Source of the DNA: Streptomyces sp. M41(2017)
Lineage (GTDB): Bacteria > Actinomycetota > Actinomycetes > Streptomycetales > Streptomycetaceae
DNA: 64,000 nt
Assembly: GCF_002078175.1 (NCBI RefSeq)
Contig: NZ_MWFK01000001.1
Location: 4,278,001-4,342,000, forward strand
Reading direction: 5' to 3'
How positions within the stretch are numbered: the stretch's first letter is position 1; every line of letters begins with the position of its first letter. The translations under genes and the position numbers were made by a program. The notes below the pieces were generated by a model that saw nothing but the letters and a program-made list of their open reading frames with translations, made no database searches and was not told the origin of the DNA. Shown here piece after piece: positions 35,115 to 42,956 of this stretch.

Positions 35115-36233
35115 TTACTTGACGCCGAGACCGGCGTTGTCGACCGGGCTCTCGCCCGCGTCCTTGAGGACCTTGTTCAGGAGCGTGAGGTCATAGATGC
35201 CGTTCAGGTCGGGCTTCTCCAGAAGACCGGCCTTCACCGCGTGGTCCGCCTCGGTGGTCAGGGTGGAGGCCAGCGGGTCGTTGGTGATCTGGATGGACTT
35301 CCAGGCCGGGTCGAGGACATCGGCCGGCAGGGCCTTGCCGGAGTCCGCCTCCAACTGCTTGTTCGCCGACGCCTTCGCCTCGTCCGGGTTGGCGTTGATC
35401 CACTTGTTGGTCTCGACGGAACCCTTCAGGACCGCCTCGACGACCTTCGGGTGCTCCTTGAGGAACTTCTGCGACACGATGATGTTCGTGATCACGAACT
35501 TCTTGTCGGGCCACAGGTCCCGCTCGTCGAGCAGCACCTTGCCGCCCTCGGCGACCAGCTTGGACGCGGTCGGCTCCGGCACCCAGGCGCCGTCGATGGA
35601 GCCGGACTTGTAGGCGTCCGGGGTGATCTTGTTGTCGGTGCGGACGACCGAGACGTCACCCTTGCCGCTCTGCGCGTCGACCTTCCAGCCCTGCTCCGCC
35701 GCCCAGTTGAGGAAGGCGACGTCCTGGGTGTTGCCGAGCTGCGGCGTCGCGATCTTCTTGCCCTTGACGTCCTTCAGGGACGTGATCTTCTTGGGGTTGA
35801 CCACGAGCTTGACGCCGCCCGAAGCCGAACCGCCGATGATGCGCAGGCTCTTGCCCTGGGACTTCGTGAAGCCGTTGATCGAGGGCGAGGGGCCGATCCA
35901 GCCGATGTCGATGGACCCCGAGTTGAGGGCCTCGATCTCGGAGGGGCCGGCGTTGAAGATCTGGTACTTCGCCGAGGTGGCGCCGAGCTCCTTCTGGAAG
36001 AAGCCCTTCTGGTTGCCGACCAGCGCGGTGGCGTGCGTCAGGTTGCCGAAGTAGCCGATCTTCACGGAGTCGAGTCCGTCGATCTTCTTCGATCCGGCGG
36101 CGACCTTCGCCTTGGTGTCGTCCTTGGCGTCGGAGCCGTAGCTGCACGCCGCGAGGGCGAGCAGGGGCAGCGCGGTGGCGACGGCGAGGCCGCGGCGCAC
36201 CAGGGCGGAGCGGTGGGAGCGGATGGCAGGCAC
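35115..36233 (-). CDS. ssuA: Substrate-binding lipoprotein of the SsuA/TauA type
   Basis: A 372-residue lipoprotein. Its signal peptide ends in LALAAC with Cys30 as the lipidation site. The mature part begins the NMT1/SsuA fold at VKIGYFGNLTHATALVG and has FNAGPSEIEALNSGSIDIGW, typical of aliphatic sulfonate and taurine receptors. It captures substrate outside the membrane for the SsuB/SsuC pair encoded next. The GTG at 36233 was chosen because a normal signal peptide follows and AGAGGA is upstream. The exact ligand (sulfonate, taurine or another anion) cannot be read out; placement behind cysN argues for a sulfur compound. Confidence 0.88.
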   Translation of the reverse strand: MPAIRSHRSALVRRGLAVATALPLLALAACSYGSDAKDDTKAKVAAGSKKIDGLDSVKIGYFGNLTHATALVGNQKGFFQKELGATSAKYQIFNAGPSEIEALNSGSIDIGWIGPSPSINGFTKSQGKSLRIIGGSASGGVKLVVNPKKITSLKDVKGKKIATPQLGNTQDVAFLNWAAEQGWKVDAQSGKGDVSVVRTDNKITPDAYKSGSIDGAWVPEPTASKLVAEGGKVLLDERDLWPDKKFVITNIIVSQKFLKEHPKVVEAVLKGSVETNKWINANPDEAKASANKQLEADSGKALPADVLDPAWKSIQITNDPLASTLTTEADHAVKAGLLEKPDLNGIYDLTLLNKVLKDAGESPVDNAGLGVK

Positions 36234-36353
36234 GGGAGGTGTTCCTCTCGTTGGCCCGGCGGTCACGCCTTTCTCAGGTCGTGGCCGGGAGGTCGGCAGG
36301 TCTTCGTCTTCGCTGGCTGTGGGGGGACGGGGCGCGCAGGCAGTGCGCGTACG

Positions 36354-36458
36354 TCATCGCGCACATCGCGCGACTCCGCCCTGCCCGCTGCCGAGGGCGC
36401 CGCTGCCGACGCGGCCGCCCTCCTTCGCGAACGTGGAGTAGTAGTCGATGGGGTTCAT
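36354..36458 (-). CDS. Possible 34-residue ORF between cysN and ssuA
   Basis: An ATG one base after the cysN stop opens a 34-codon frame beginning MNPIDYYSTF and ending VARCAR. Nearly all third positions are G or C, as in real genes here. The peptide is Gly-rich in the middle, with one Cys three residues from its end. It could be a small protein or a leader peptide that senses cysteine supply ahead of the transporter genes. No homologue is known to me and no separate ribosome site is obvious, so it may be chance. Confidence 0.35.
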   Translation of the reverse strand: MNPIDYYSTFAKEGGRVGSGALGSGQGGVARCAR

Positions 36459-36459
36459 G

Positions 36460-37824
36460 TCAGAAGTCCCAGCCCTCGGCACCGGCGTCGACTGCCTCGT
36501 CGGTGACCGGCTGCGGCGCGGCGAACGACTCGCCGACCATGCCCGCGGTCAGGGTCGTGCCGTCGGCCGGGTCGATCAGGATGAACGCGCCGGTGCGCCG
36601 GGAGTCGGCGTACGCGTCGAGCGGGAGCGGTTCGGCGGTGCGGATCTTGACGCGGCCGATGTCGTTGGCGACCAGCCGGCCCGGGTGCGGGTGCAGCGAG
36701 AGGTCGTCCAGGGTCAGCCGGGACGGGATGTCCTTGACGATCCCCTTGACCGTGCGGGTGCCGTGCTTGAGCAAAACCCGGTGGCCCACGGTGAGCGGCT
36801 CGTCCGCCACGTGGCAGACCGTCGCCTCGACGTCCTGGGTGGTCGGCGGCGCGTCCTTGCTCGGCACGAGCAGGTCGCCGCGCGAGACGTCGATGTCGTC
36901 CTCCAGCAGGAGGGTCACCGACTGCGGGGTCCAGGCGACGTCGACCGGGGTGCCCAGCAGGTCGATGCCGGCCACCTTCGAGGTGCGGCCGGACGGCAGC
37001 ACGGTGACGCTCTCGCCGACGCGGAACGTACCGGCGGCTATCTGGCCCGCGTACCCCCGGTAGTCGGGGTGCTCGGCGGTCTGCGGGCGGATCACGTACT
37101 GCACGGGCAGCCGCGCGTGGCAGTGCGCCAGGTCGTGGCTGACGGGCACGGTCTCCAGGTGTTCGAGCACCGTGGGACCGCCGTACCAGTCCATGTTCGC
37201 GGAGGGTTCCACCACGTTGTCGCCGGCCAGTGCCGAGATGGGGATCGCGGTGATCTCGGGGACGCCCAGCTCGGAGGCGTACGCCGTGAACTCCTCGGCG
37301 ATCGTCGCGAAGACGGTCTCCTCGTACGCGACGAGGTCCATCTTGTTCACCGCGAGGACCACGTGCGGGACGCGGAGCAGGGCGGCGACCGCGGCGTGCC
37401 GGCGGGTCTGCTCGATGACGCCGTTGCGGGCGTCGACGAGGACGACGGCCAGGTCCGCGGTGGAGGCACCGGTGACCATGTTCCGGGTGTACTGCACGTG
37501 CCCGGGGGTGTCGGCGAGGATGAACCGGCGCCGCGCGGTGGCGAAGTAGCGGTAGGCGACGTCGATCGTGATGCCCTGTTCCCGCTCGGCGCGCAGCCCG
37601 TCGGTGAGCAGGGCGAGGTCCGGGGTGTCCTGGCCGCGGCCGGCCGAGACACGCTCCACGGCCTCCAGCTGGTCCGTCAGGATCGACTTGGAGTCGTGCA
37701 GCAGCCGGCCGACGAGGGTGGACTTGCCGTCGTCGACGGAACCGGCGGTCGCGAAGCGCAGCAGGGTGGTCGCCGACAACTGCTCGACCGACAGCGGCTC
37801 GGTGGGTTCGGTGGTGCTGGTCAT
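36460..37824 (-). CDS. cysN: Sulfate adenylyltransferase GTPase subunit
   Basis: A 454-residue translation-factor-like GTPase that partners with CysD to make adenosine phosphosulfate from sulfate and ATP. The G1 motif GSVDDGKST, the switch II motif DTPGH and the specificity motif NKMD are intact, followed by two beta-barrel domains (about 230-430). There is no fused APS kinase domain at the C-terminus, in keeping with a separate cysC two genes upstream. The ATG at 37824 lies 2 bases after the cysD stop. The length fits stand-alone CysN proteins. Confidence 0.95.
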   Translation of the reverse strand: MTSTTEPTEPLSVEQLSATTLLRFATAGSVDDGKSTLVGRLLHDSKSILTDQLEAVERVSAGRGQDTPDLALLTDGLRAEREQGITIDVAYRYFATARRRFILADTPGHVQYTRNMVTGASTADLAVVLVDARNGVIEQTRRHAAVAALLRVPHVVLAVNKMDLVAYEETVFATIAEEFTAYASELGVPEITAIPISALAGDNVVEPSANMDWYGGPTVLEHLETVPVSHDLAHCHARLPVQYVIRPQTAEHPDYRGYAGQIAAGTFRVGESVTVLPSGRTSKVAGIDLLGTPVDVAWTPQSVTLLLEDDIDVSRGDLLVPSKDAPPTTQDVEATVCHVADEPLTVGHRVLLKHGTRTVKGIVKDIPSRLTLDDLSLHPHPGRLVANDIGRVKIRTAEPLPLDAYADSRRTGAFILIDPADGTTLTAGMVGESFAAPQPVTDEAVDAGAEGWDF

Positions 37825-37826
37825 GT

Positions 37827-38765
37827 CTAGAAGTACCCCTCGCGCTTGCGGTCTTCCATCGCGGCCTCGGACATCTTGTCGTCGGCGCGGGTCGCGCCGC
37901 GCTCGGTGAGACGGGAGGCGGCGATCTCGGCGATGACGGCGTCCAGGGTGGTCGCCTCGGAGTCGACGGCGCCGGTGCAGGACATGTCGCCGACGGTGCG
38001 ATAGCGGACGAGCCGCCGCTCGACCGTCTCGCCGTCCTTCGGGCCGCCCCACTCACCGGCGGTCAGCCACATGTTGGACCGCTGGAAGACGTCCCGCTCG
38101 TGCGCGAAGTAGATGTCGGGCAGCTCGATGCCCTCGCGGGCGATGTACTGCCAGACGTCCAGCTCCGTCCAGTTGGACAGCGGGAAGACGCGGACGTGCT
38201 CGCCGGGCGCGTGCCGGCCGTTGTACAGCTGCCACAGCTCGGGGCGCTGGCGGCGCGGGTCCCACTGGGAGAACTCGTCGCGCAGCGAGAACACCCGCTC
38301 CTTGGCGCGTGCCTTCTCCTCGTCGCGGCGCCCGCCGCCGAAGACGGCGTCGAAGCGCTCCGCCTGGATCTTCTCCGTGAGGGGCAGGGTCTGCAGCGGG
38401 TTGCGGGTGCCGTCGGGGCGTTCGCGCAGCACCCCGCGGTCGATGTAGTCCTGCACGGAGGCGACGTGGAGCCGCAGCCCGTGCTCCGCCACCGTGCGGT
38501 CGCGGTAGGCGAGGACCTCGGGGAAGTTGTGCCCGGTGTCCACGTGCAGCAGCGTGAAGGGGATCGCGGCGGGCGCGAACGCCTTCAGCGCGAGGTGCAG
38601 CATGACGATGGAGTCCTTGCCGCCGGAGAAGAGGATCACCGGCCGCTCGAACTCGCCCGCGACCTCGCGGAAGATGTGCACGGCCTCGGACTCCAGGGCG
38701 TCCAGGTGCGACAGCGCGTACGGGCTGCTGTCCGTGTCCCCGGTGACACTGGCGACGGTCGTCAT
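37827..38765 (-). CDS. cysD: Sulfate adenylyltransferase small subunit
   Basis: A 312-residue cytosolic ATP pyrophosphatase-type enzyme that adenylates sulfate, driven by the CysN GTPase. The PP-loop is VILFSGGKDSIVML, and HVDTGHNFPEVLAYRD, FGGGRRDEEKARAKER and PLSNWTELDVWQYI are family hallmarks; it ends in MEDRKREGYF, the usual C-terminus. The ATG at 38765 overlaps the cysC stop as ATGA. It is fourth among the tightly chained sulfur genes that begin with sir. Confidence 0.96.
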   Translation of the reverse strand: MTTVASVTGDTDSSPYALSHLDALESEAVHIFREVAGEFERPVILFSGGKDSIVMLHLALKAFAPAAIPFTLLHVDTGHNFPEVLAYRDRTVAEHGLRLHVASVQDYIDRGVLRERPDGTRNPLQTLPLTEKIQAERFDAVFGGGRRDEEKARAKERVFSLRDEFSQWDPRRQRPELWQLYNGRHAPGEHVRVFPLSNWTELDVWQYIAREGIELPDIYFAHERDVFQRSNMWLTAGEWGGPKDGETVERRLVRYRTVGDMSCTGAVDSEATTLDAVIAEIAASRLTERGATRADDKMSEAAMEDRKREGYF

Positions 38766-39361
38766 GCGAGACCCCTCTCGGTGAGCAGCGCGTGCAGCGC
38801 GGCCGCGGACTCCTGCACGGTCTGGGTGTGCGACGCGATGCGCAGATCGGGTGACTCGGGCTCCTCGTAGGGGTCGTCGACGCCGGTCAGGCCCGAGATC
38901 TCGCCCGCCGCCTGCTTGGCGTACAGCCCCTTCACGTCCCGCACCGAGCAGACCTCGACCGGTGTCGCCACGTGCACCTCCAGGTAGGCGGTGTCCCCGG
39001 CCCGGTGACGGTCCCGGACCGCCGCGCGGCTGTCCGCGTACGGCGCGATCACCGGGACGAGCGCCTTGACGCCGTTGCGTGCCAGCAGTTCGGCGAGGTA
39101 GCCGATCCGCCGTACGTTCGTGTCGCGGTCCGCGCGGGAGAAGCCGAGGCCGGCGGAGAGGAACTCGCGGACCTCGTCGCCGTCGAGCACCTCGACGCGG
39201 TGGCCCTCCTCGCGCAGCCGGCCGGCCAGTTCGTACGCGATGGTGGTCTTGCCGGCACTCGGCAGACCCGTGAGCCAGACGGTGGCTCCGGTCGTCACTT
39301 GCTGCTCCTGGGAGATCGTGGGGTTCGCGGCCGTCGCGGCTGCCGTCGTCGTCGGCGTCAT
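38762..39361 (-). CDS. cysC: Adenylylsulfate kinase
   Basis: A cytosolic P-loop kinase that phosphorylates APS to PAPS; 199 residues from this start. The P-loop is GLPSAGKTT, followed by LDGDEVREFLSAGLGFS and RDVKGLYAKQAAGE, all standard. Two starts are possible. The ATG at 39361 overlaps the cysH stop as ATGA, like the other junctions here, and adds a 21-residue Thr/Ala tail. The GTG at 39298 has its own AGGAGC site and gives the usual 178-residue protein starting TTGATVWLTG. I annotate the first because of the ATGA pattern. The gene lies between cysH and cysD. Confidence 0.93.
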   Translation of the reverse strand: MTPTTTAAATAANPTISQEQQVTTGATVWLTGLPSAGKTTIAYELAGRLREEGHRVEVLDGDEVREFLSAGLGFSRADRDTNVRRIGYLAELLARNGVKALVPVIAPYADSRAAVRDRHRAGDTAYLEVHVATPVEVCSVRDVKGLYAKQAAGEISGLTGVDDPYEEPESPDLRIASHTQTVQESAAALHALLTERGLA

Positions 39362-40077
39362 CCGTGCAGCCCGCACTCGGTCTTCGAACGGCCGGCCCAG
39401 CGGCCCGCGCGCGCGTCCTCGCCCGCCTGCACCCGTCGGGTGCAGGGCGCGCAGCCGACGGAGGCGTAACCGTCCGTCAGCAGGGGGTTGGTGAGGACCC
39501 CGTGCTCGGCGACGTACGCGTCGACGTCGTCCTGCGTCCAGCGGGCGATGGGCGAGATCTTGACCTTCCGGCGCTTCTCGTCCCAGCCGACGACCGGGGT
39601 GTTCGCCCGGGTCGGGGACTCGTCGCGGCGCAGCCCGGTCGCCCACGCGTCATAGGCCGTCAGGCCCTCTTCGAGCGGCTGGACCTTGCGCATCCTGCAG
39701 CACAGGTCGGGGTCGCGGTCGTGCAGCCGGGGCCCGAACTCGGCGTCCTGCTCGGCGACCGTGCGGCGCGGGGTGAGGGTGATGACGTTGACGTCCATCA
39801 CGGCCTCGACGGCGTCCCGGGTGCCGATGGTCTCGGGGAAGTGGTAGCCGGTGTCGAGGAACACCACGTCGACGCGGCGGTCGCCCGGGAACGCGCGGGA
39901 GGCCAGATGGGCGACGACCGCGTCCTCCATCGAGGACGTGACGCAGAACTTCCCGCCGAAGGTGTCCGCGGCCCAGCGGAGGATCTCCGGCGCGGAGGCG
40001 TCCTCCAGGTCGCGCCCCGCCCGCTCGGCGAGGTTCTTCAAGTCCTCGTCCGTACGCTCTTGCTGAAGTGCCGTCAT
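39358..40077 (-). CDS. cysH: Iron-sulfur APS/PAPS reductase
   Basis: A 239-residue cytosolic reductase that reduces activated sulfate to sulfite with thioredoxin. SSMEDAVVAHLAS and FLDTGYHFPETIGTRD mark the PP-loop fold. Two cysteine pairs, CC in DPDLCCRMRKV and CxxC in VGCAPCTRR, bind a [4Fe-4S] cluster, the mark of the type that accepts APS. The catalytic Cys is in the C-terminal ECGLHG. The ATG at 40077 overlaps the stop of the upstream zinc-ribbon gene (ATGA), with GGCGGAG just before it. A cysC gene also lies in the operon, so either APS or PAPS could be its substrate. Confidence 0.95.
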   Translation of the reverse strand: MTALQQERTDEDLKNLAERAGRDLEDASAPEILRWAADTFGGKFCVTSSMEDAVVAHLASRAFPGDRRVDVVFLDTGYHFPETIGTRDAVEAVMDVNVITLTPRRTVAEQDAEFGPRLHDRDPDLCCRMRKVQPLEEGLTAYDAWATGLRRDESPTRANTPVVGWDEKRRKVKISPIARWTQDDVDAYVAEHGVLTNPLLTDGYASVGCAPCTRRVQAGEDARAGRWAGRSKTECGLHG

Positions 40078-40253
40078 ATCTCCGCCCCTCCACGGTCGTC
40101 CTGCCGAAGGCCCCGGGACAGCAGCCCGAGGAACTTCAGCTGGAAGGCCCGGTTGCACGCCGCGCATTCCCACGCGCCGTGACCTTCTTCGCTGGGCCGC
40201 AGGTCCTCGTCCCCGCAGTAGGGGCAGTAGAACGGTGCCGCTCGCTCGCTCAT
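40074..40253 (-). CDS. 59-residue zinc-ribbon protein in the sulfite reductase operon
   Basis: This small gene starts MSERAAPFYCPYCGDED and ends DDRGGAEI. Two CxxC pairs (Cys10/13 and Cys30/33) about 17 residues apart form a zinc ribbon. Its ATG overlaps the sir stop and its stop overlaps the cysH ATG, both as ATGA, so it is translated as part of the chain and is not chance. I recall a similar small ORF between sir and cysH in other Streptomyces. It could help sulfite reductase or CysH assembly, or bind metal or thiols; nothing in the sequence decides this. Confidence 0.85.
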   Translation of the reverse strand: MSERAAPFYCPYCGDEDLRPSEEGHGAWECAACNRAFQLKFLGLLSRGLRQDDRGGAEI

Positions 40254-41944
40254 GACAGCGCCTCCTCGGAGGCGCGCGAGGCCCAGAGCGCGAAGCGTTC
40301 GCCGTCCTCACGCTCCGCCTGGAAGCGCTTGAGGACCCGCTCGACGTAGTCCGGCAGTTCGTCCGAGGTGACCTTCAGACCGCGGACCTTGCGGCCGAAC
40401 CCGGCCTCCAGGCCGAGCGCCCCGCCCAGGTGCACCTGGAAGCCCTCGACCTGTTCGCCCTGTTCGTTGAGGACCAGCTGGCCCTTGAGGCCGATGTCCG
40501 CGACCTGGATGCGGGCGCAGGCGTTCGGGCAGCCGTTGATGTTGATGGTGATGGGCTCTTCGAACTCGGGGATGCGGCGCTCGAGTTCGTCGATGAGGGA
40601 AGCTCCGCGCGCCTTGGTCTCGACGATCGCGAGCTTGCAGTACTCGATGCCGGTGCAGGCCATCGTGCCGCGCCGGAACGTGGAAGGACGGGCCGTCAGG
40701 TCGAGGGCCTCCAGGCCTTCGACGAGCGAGTCGATCCGCGTCTCGTCCACGTCGAGCACGATCATCTTCTGCTCGACCGTCGTGCGCAGCCGGCCCGAGC
40801 CGTGCGCCTCGGCCAGCTCGGCGATCTTGGTCAGGGTCGCGCCGTCCACGCGGCCGACACGCGGCGCGAAGCCGACGTAGTACAGCCCGTCCTTCTGCCG
40901 GTGCACGCCGACGTGGTCGCGCCAGCGGGCGACGGGCTGCGCGGGGGCGGGTCCGTCGACCAGCTTCCGCTGCAGGTACTCGTCCTCCAGGATCTGGCGG
41001 AACTTCTCCACGCCCCAGTCGGCGACCAGGAACTTCAGGCGGGCGCGGGTGCGCAGCCGGCGGTAGCCGTAGTCACGGAAGATCGAGATGACGCCCTCGT
41101 AGACGTCCGCGACCTCGTCCAGCGGGACCCAGGCGCCCAGGCGCTGGCCGATCTTCGGGTTCGTGGAGAGGCCGCCGCCGACCCACAGGTCGAAGCCGGG
41201 GCCGTGCTCGGGGTGGTGCACCCCGACGAAGGCGATGTCGTTGATCTCGTGCGCCACGTCGAGCAGCGGCGAGCCGGAGATCGCCGACTTGAACTTGCGG
41301 GGGAGGTTCGAGAAGTCCTTGTTGCCGATGATCCGGCGGTGGATCTCCTCGACGGCGGGCGTGCCGTCGATGATCTCGTCCTCGGCGATGCCGGCGACGG
41401 GCGAGCCGAGGATGACGCGAGGGGTGTCGCCACAGGCCTCGGTCGTGGACAGGCCCACGGCCTCCAGGCGGTCCCAGATCTCCGGGACGTCCTCGATGCG
41501 GATCCAGTGGTACTGCACGTTCTGCCGGTCGGTGAGGTCGGCGGTACCGCGCGCGAACTCCTGCGAGATCTCGCCGATGACGCGCAGCTGTTCGGTGGTC
41601 AGCCGACCGCCGTCGATACGGACGCGCAGCATGAAGTACTTGTCGTCCAGCTCCTCCGGCTCCAGGATCGCGGTCTTGCCGCCGTCGATCCCGGGCTTGC
41701 GCTGGGTGTAGAGACCCCACCAGCGCATCCGGCCGCGCAGGTCGTTGGGGTCGATCGAGTCGAAGCCCCGCTTGGAGTAGATCGTCTCAATGCGTGTCCG
41801 CACGTTGAGACCGTCGTCGTCCTTCTTGAACTGCTCGTTGCCGTTGAGGGGGGTGAAGTGGCCCACGGCCCACTGACCCTCACCACGGTGACGGCTCACC
41901 TTGCGGCGGGGCGCGGCGTCGGGATTCTGCGGGGTGGCGGCCAT
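40250..41944 (-). CDS. sir: Ferredoxin-type sulfite reductase (siroheme, 4Fe-4S)
   Basis: A 564-residue cytosolic enzyme that reduces sulfite to sulfide with six electrons. Cluster and siroheme ligands are intact: CTGIEYC (CxxxxxC) and GCPNAC (CxxxC) in the C-terminal half. The two-fold repeated nitrite/sulfite reductase fold shows in TADLTDRQNVQYHWIRIEDV and GGGLSTNPKIGQRLGA. A nitrite reductase is a possible alternative from sequence alone, but the operon with cysH, cysC, cysD and cysN settles it. The ATG at 41944 has GAAGGA about 9 bases upstream. It is the first large gene of the operon, 135 bases after the leader peptide stop. Confidence 0.95.
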   Translation of the reverse strand: MAATPQNPDAAPRRKVSRHRGEGQWAVGHFTPLNGNEQFKKDDDGLNVRTRIETIYSKRGFDSIDPNDLRGRMRWWGLYTQRKPGIDGGKTAILEPEELDDKYFMLRVRIDGGRLTTEQLRVIGEISQEFARGTADLTDRQNVQYHWIRIEDVPEIWDRLEAVGLSTTEACGDTPRVILGSPVAGIAEDEIIDGTPAVEEIHRRIIGNKDFSNLPRKFKSAISGSPLLDVAHEINDIAFVGVHHPEHGPGFDLWVGGGLSTNPKIGQRLGAWVPLDEVADVYEGVISIFRDYGYRRLRTRARLKFLVADWGVEKFRQILEDEYLQRKLVDGPAPAQPVARWRDHVGVHRQKDGLYYVGFAPRVGRVDGATLTKIAELAEAHGSGRLRTTVEQKMIVLDVDETRIDSLVEGLEALDLTARPSTFRRGTMACTGIEYCKLAIVETKARGASLIDELERRIPEFEEPITININGCPNACARIQVADIGLKGQLVLNEQGEQVEGFQVHLGGALGLEAGFGRKVRGLKVTSDELPDYVERVLKRFQAEREDGERFALWASRASEEALS

Positions 41945-42079
41945 GGCTGTTACGTCCTTCGAGACTGCGGGACAGGTCTGTCTGCGGCTCTGACCTGCGC
42001 GTACGGGCGCATACGGAGGTATGGGCGCGAGGCTGCGCGGGGAGTGCAGAAAGGGAGGAAGTCGGCGTCGCTGTGCTGA

Positions 42080-42163
42080 TCAGCTCGCCGGACAGATGGC
42101 GCTGGACATGCGGCCGAGGTCGACGTGCCGCCGACTCACCAAGGCAATCCCAGTTCCAGACAT
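42080..42163 (-). CDS. 27-residue leader peptide with a near-terminal Cys
   Basis: The peptide begins MSGTGIALVS, contains RRHVDLGRMSSA and ends ICPAS. I recognise this as the short leader ORF found upstream of sulfite reductase genes in many Streptomyces. Its single Cys codon (TGT) is four codons before the stop, a natural place for ribosomes to pause when cysteinyl-tRNA is scarce. The ATG follows CACGCT by six bases with no ribosome site, so it is probably leaderless. It ends 135 bases before sir, enough room for an alternative RNA structure. Regulation by cysteine is an inference by analogy with actinobacterial cysteine-containing leader ORFs. Confidence 0.75.
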   Translation of the reverse strand: MSGTGIALVSRRHVDLGRMSSAICPAS

Positions 42164-42217
42164 GACGGAAGCGTGTCACGCGGATCTCGGGCCAGTCCAC
42201 CATCATCCAAAATGTGG

Positions 42218-42250
42218 ACACCCTTGTCCCGGATGGCGAGACAAGGGTGT
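42218..42250 (-). terminator. Strong hairpin between GNAT gene and sulfur operon leader
   Basis: A perfect 11-bp inverted repeat (42218-42228 with 42240-42250) and an 11-base loop. On the minus strand it is followed by ATTTT. It lies 68 bases beyond the GNAT stop and insulates the sulfur operon promoter downstream. Confidence 0.85.
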
Positions 42251-42317
42251 CGCCGGTCACAGAACCGGGTTCGCGCGCGTGCGCGGGAAGAGGCGAGGAG
42301 AAGGGGAAGAACGCGGC

Positions 42318-42890
42318 TCAGGCGGTGTGGGCTCCGGGCCACGGGCCCGGGGTGGCCACCTCGCGCTCCTCCTCGACCTTGGTGTCGAAGAGCTTGAAGC
42401 CGCGGCGCTGGTAGTTGTCCATCGCGTGCTCGCCGTCCTTGCTGCAGGTGTGCAGCCAGACGCGCTTCGTCTCGGCCAGCCCGGGCCAGCGCCCGGCGAG
42501 GTCCCAGGCGCGCGCGGTCCCGTAGGACAGCAGGTGCCCGCCGATGCGGCGGCCGCGGAACGCGGGGAGGAGTCCGAAGTAGGCGACCTCGACGACCCCG
42601 TCGTCCTGTGCGCTCAGCTCGACGTAGCCCGCGGGCGTTCCCCGGTCGTAGGCGACCCAGGTCTCCACGCCCGGCCTGTCGAGGACCTCCTGCCACTGCG
42701 CGTACGTCCAGGAGAGCCGGTCGGTCCAGCGGATGTCGCCGCCGACGGAGGCGTACAGGAAGCGGCTGAACTCGGGGGAGGGGACCTCGGCGCGGACGAT
42801 GCGGACGTCGCCGTCGGGGGCCATCGCGGGGAGCAGGTCGGTCGGTGCCGTCTGCTCCAGGGACCAGGTGGTCACGCTGACGTTGCTCAT
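42318..42890 (-). CDS. GNAT family N-acetyltransferase
   Basis: A cytosolic acetyltransferase-fold protein of 190 residues. The acetyl-CoA pyrophosphate loop is AFRGRRIGGHLL (about 112-123), preceded by the strand VEVAYFGLLP. The end NYQRRGFKLFDT is the usual motif B region. The substrate could be an amine, antibiotic or protein N-terminus; the sequence does not say. The ATG at 42890 was chosen by its normal N-terminus. The gene lies upstream of the sulfur operon on the same strand, but a strong terminator separates them, so it need not be functionally linked. Confidence 0.88.
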   Translation of the reverse strand: MSNVSVTTWSLEQTAPTDLLPAMAPDGDVRIVRAEVPSPEFSRFLYASVGGDIRWTDRLSWTYAQWQEVLDRPGVETWVAYDRGTPAGYVELSAQDDGVVEVAYFGLLPAFRGRRIGGHLLSYGTARAWDLAGRWPGLAETKRVWLHTCSKDGEHAMDNYQRRGFKLFDTKVEEEREVATPGPWPGAHTA

Positions 42891-42912
42891 GCCGGTCAGG
42901 GAACCACGAGAG

Positions 42913-42939
42913 CCGGGGCCCCTCCAAAAACGGCCCCGG
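42913..42939 (-). terminator. Terminator after the secreted-protein gene
   Basis: CCGGGGCC (42913-42920) pairs with GGCCCCGG (42932-42939) across an 11-base loop. It is 18 bases beyond the stop at 42957. Confidence 0.7.
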
Positions 42940-42956
42940 GCGGGCGGCCGCCGCTC

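Noticed and set aside
42021..42250. Plus-strand ORF after GGAGGTATG at about 42015-42023, opposite the Cys leader
   Set aside because: The ribosome-site match is too close to the ATG, the translation is unlike a protein, and it is antisense to the leader peptide and the terminator.
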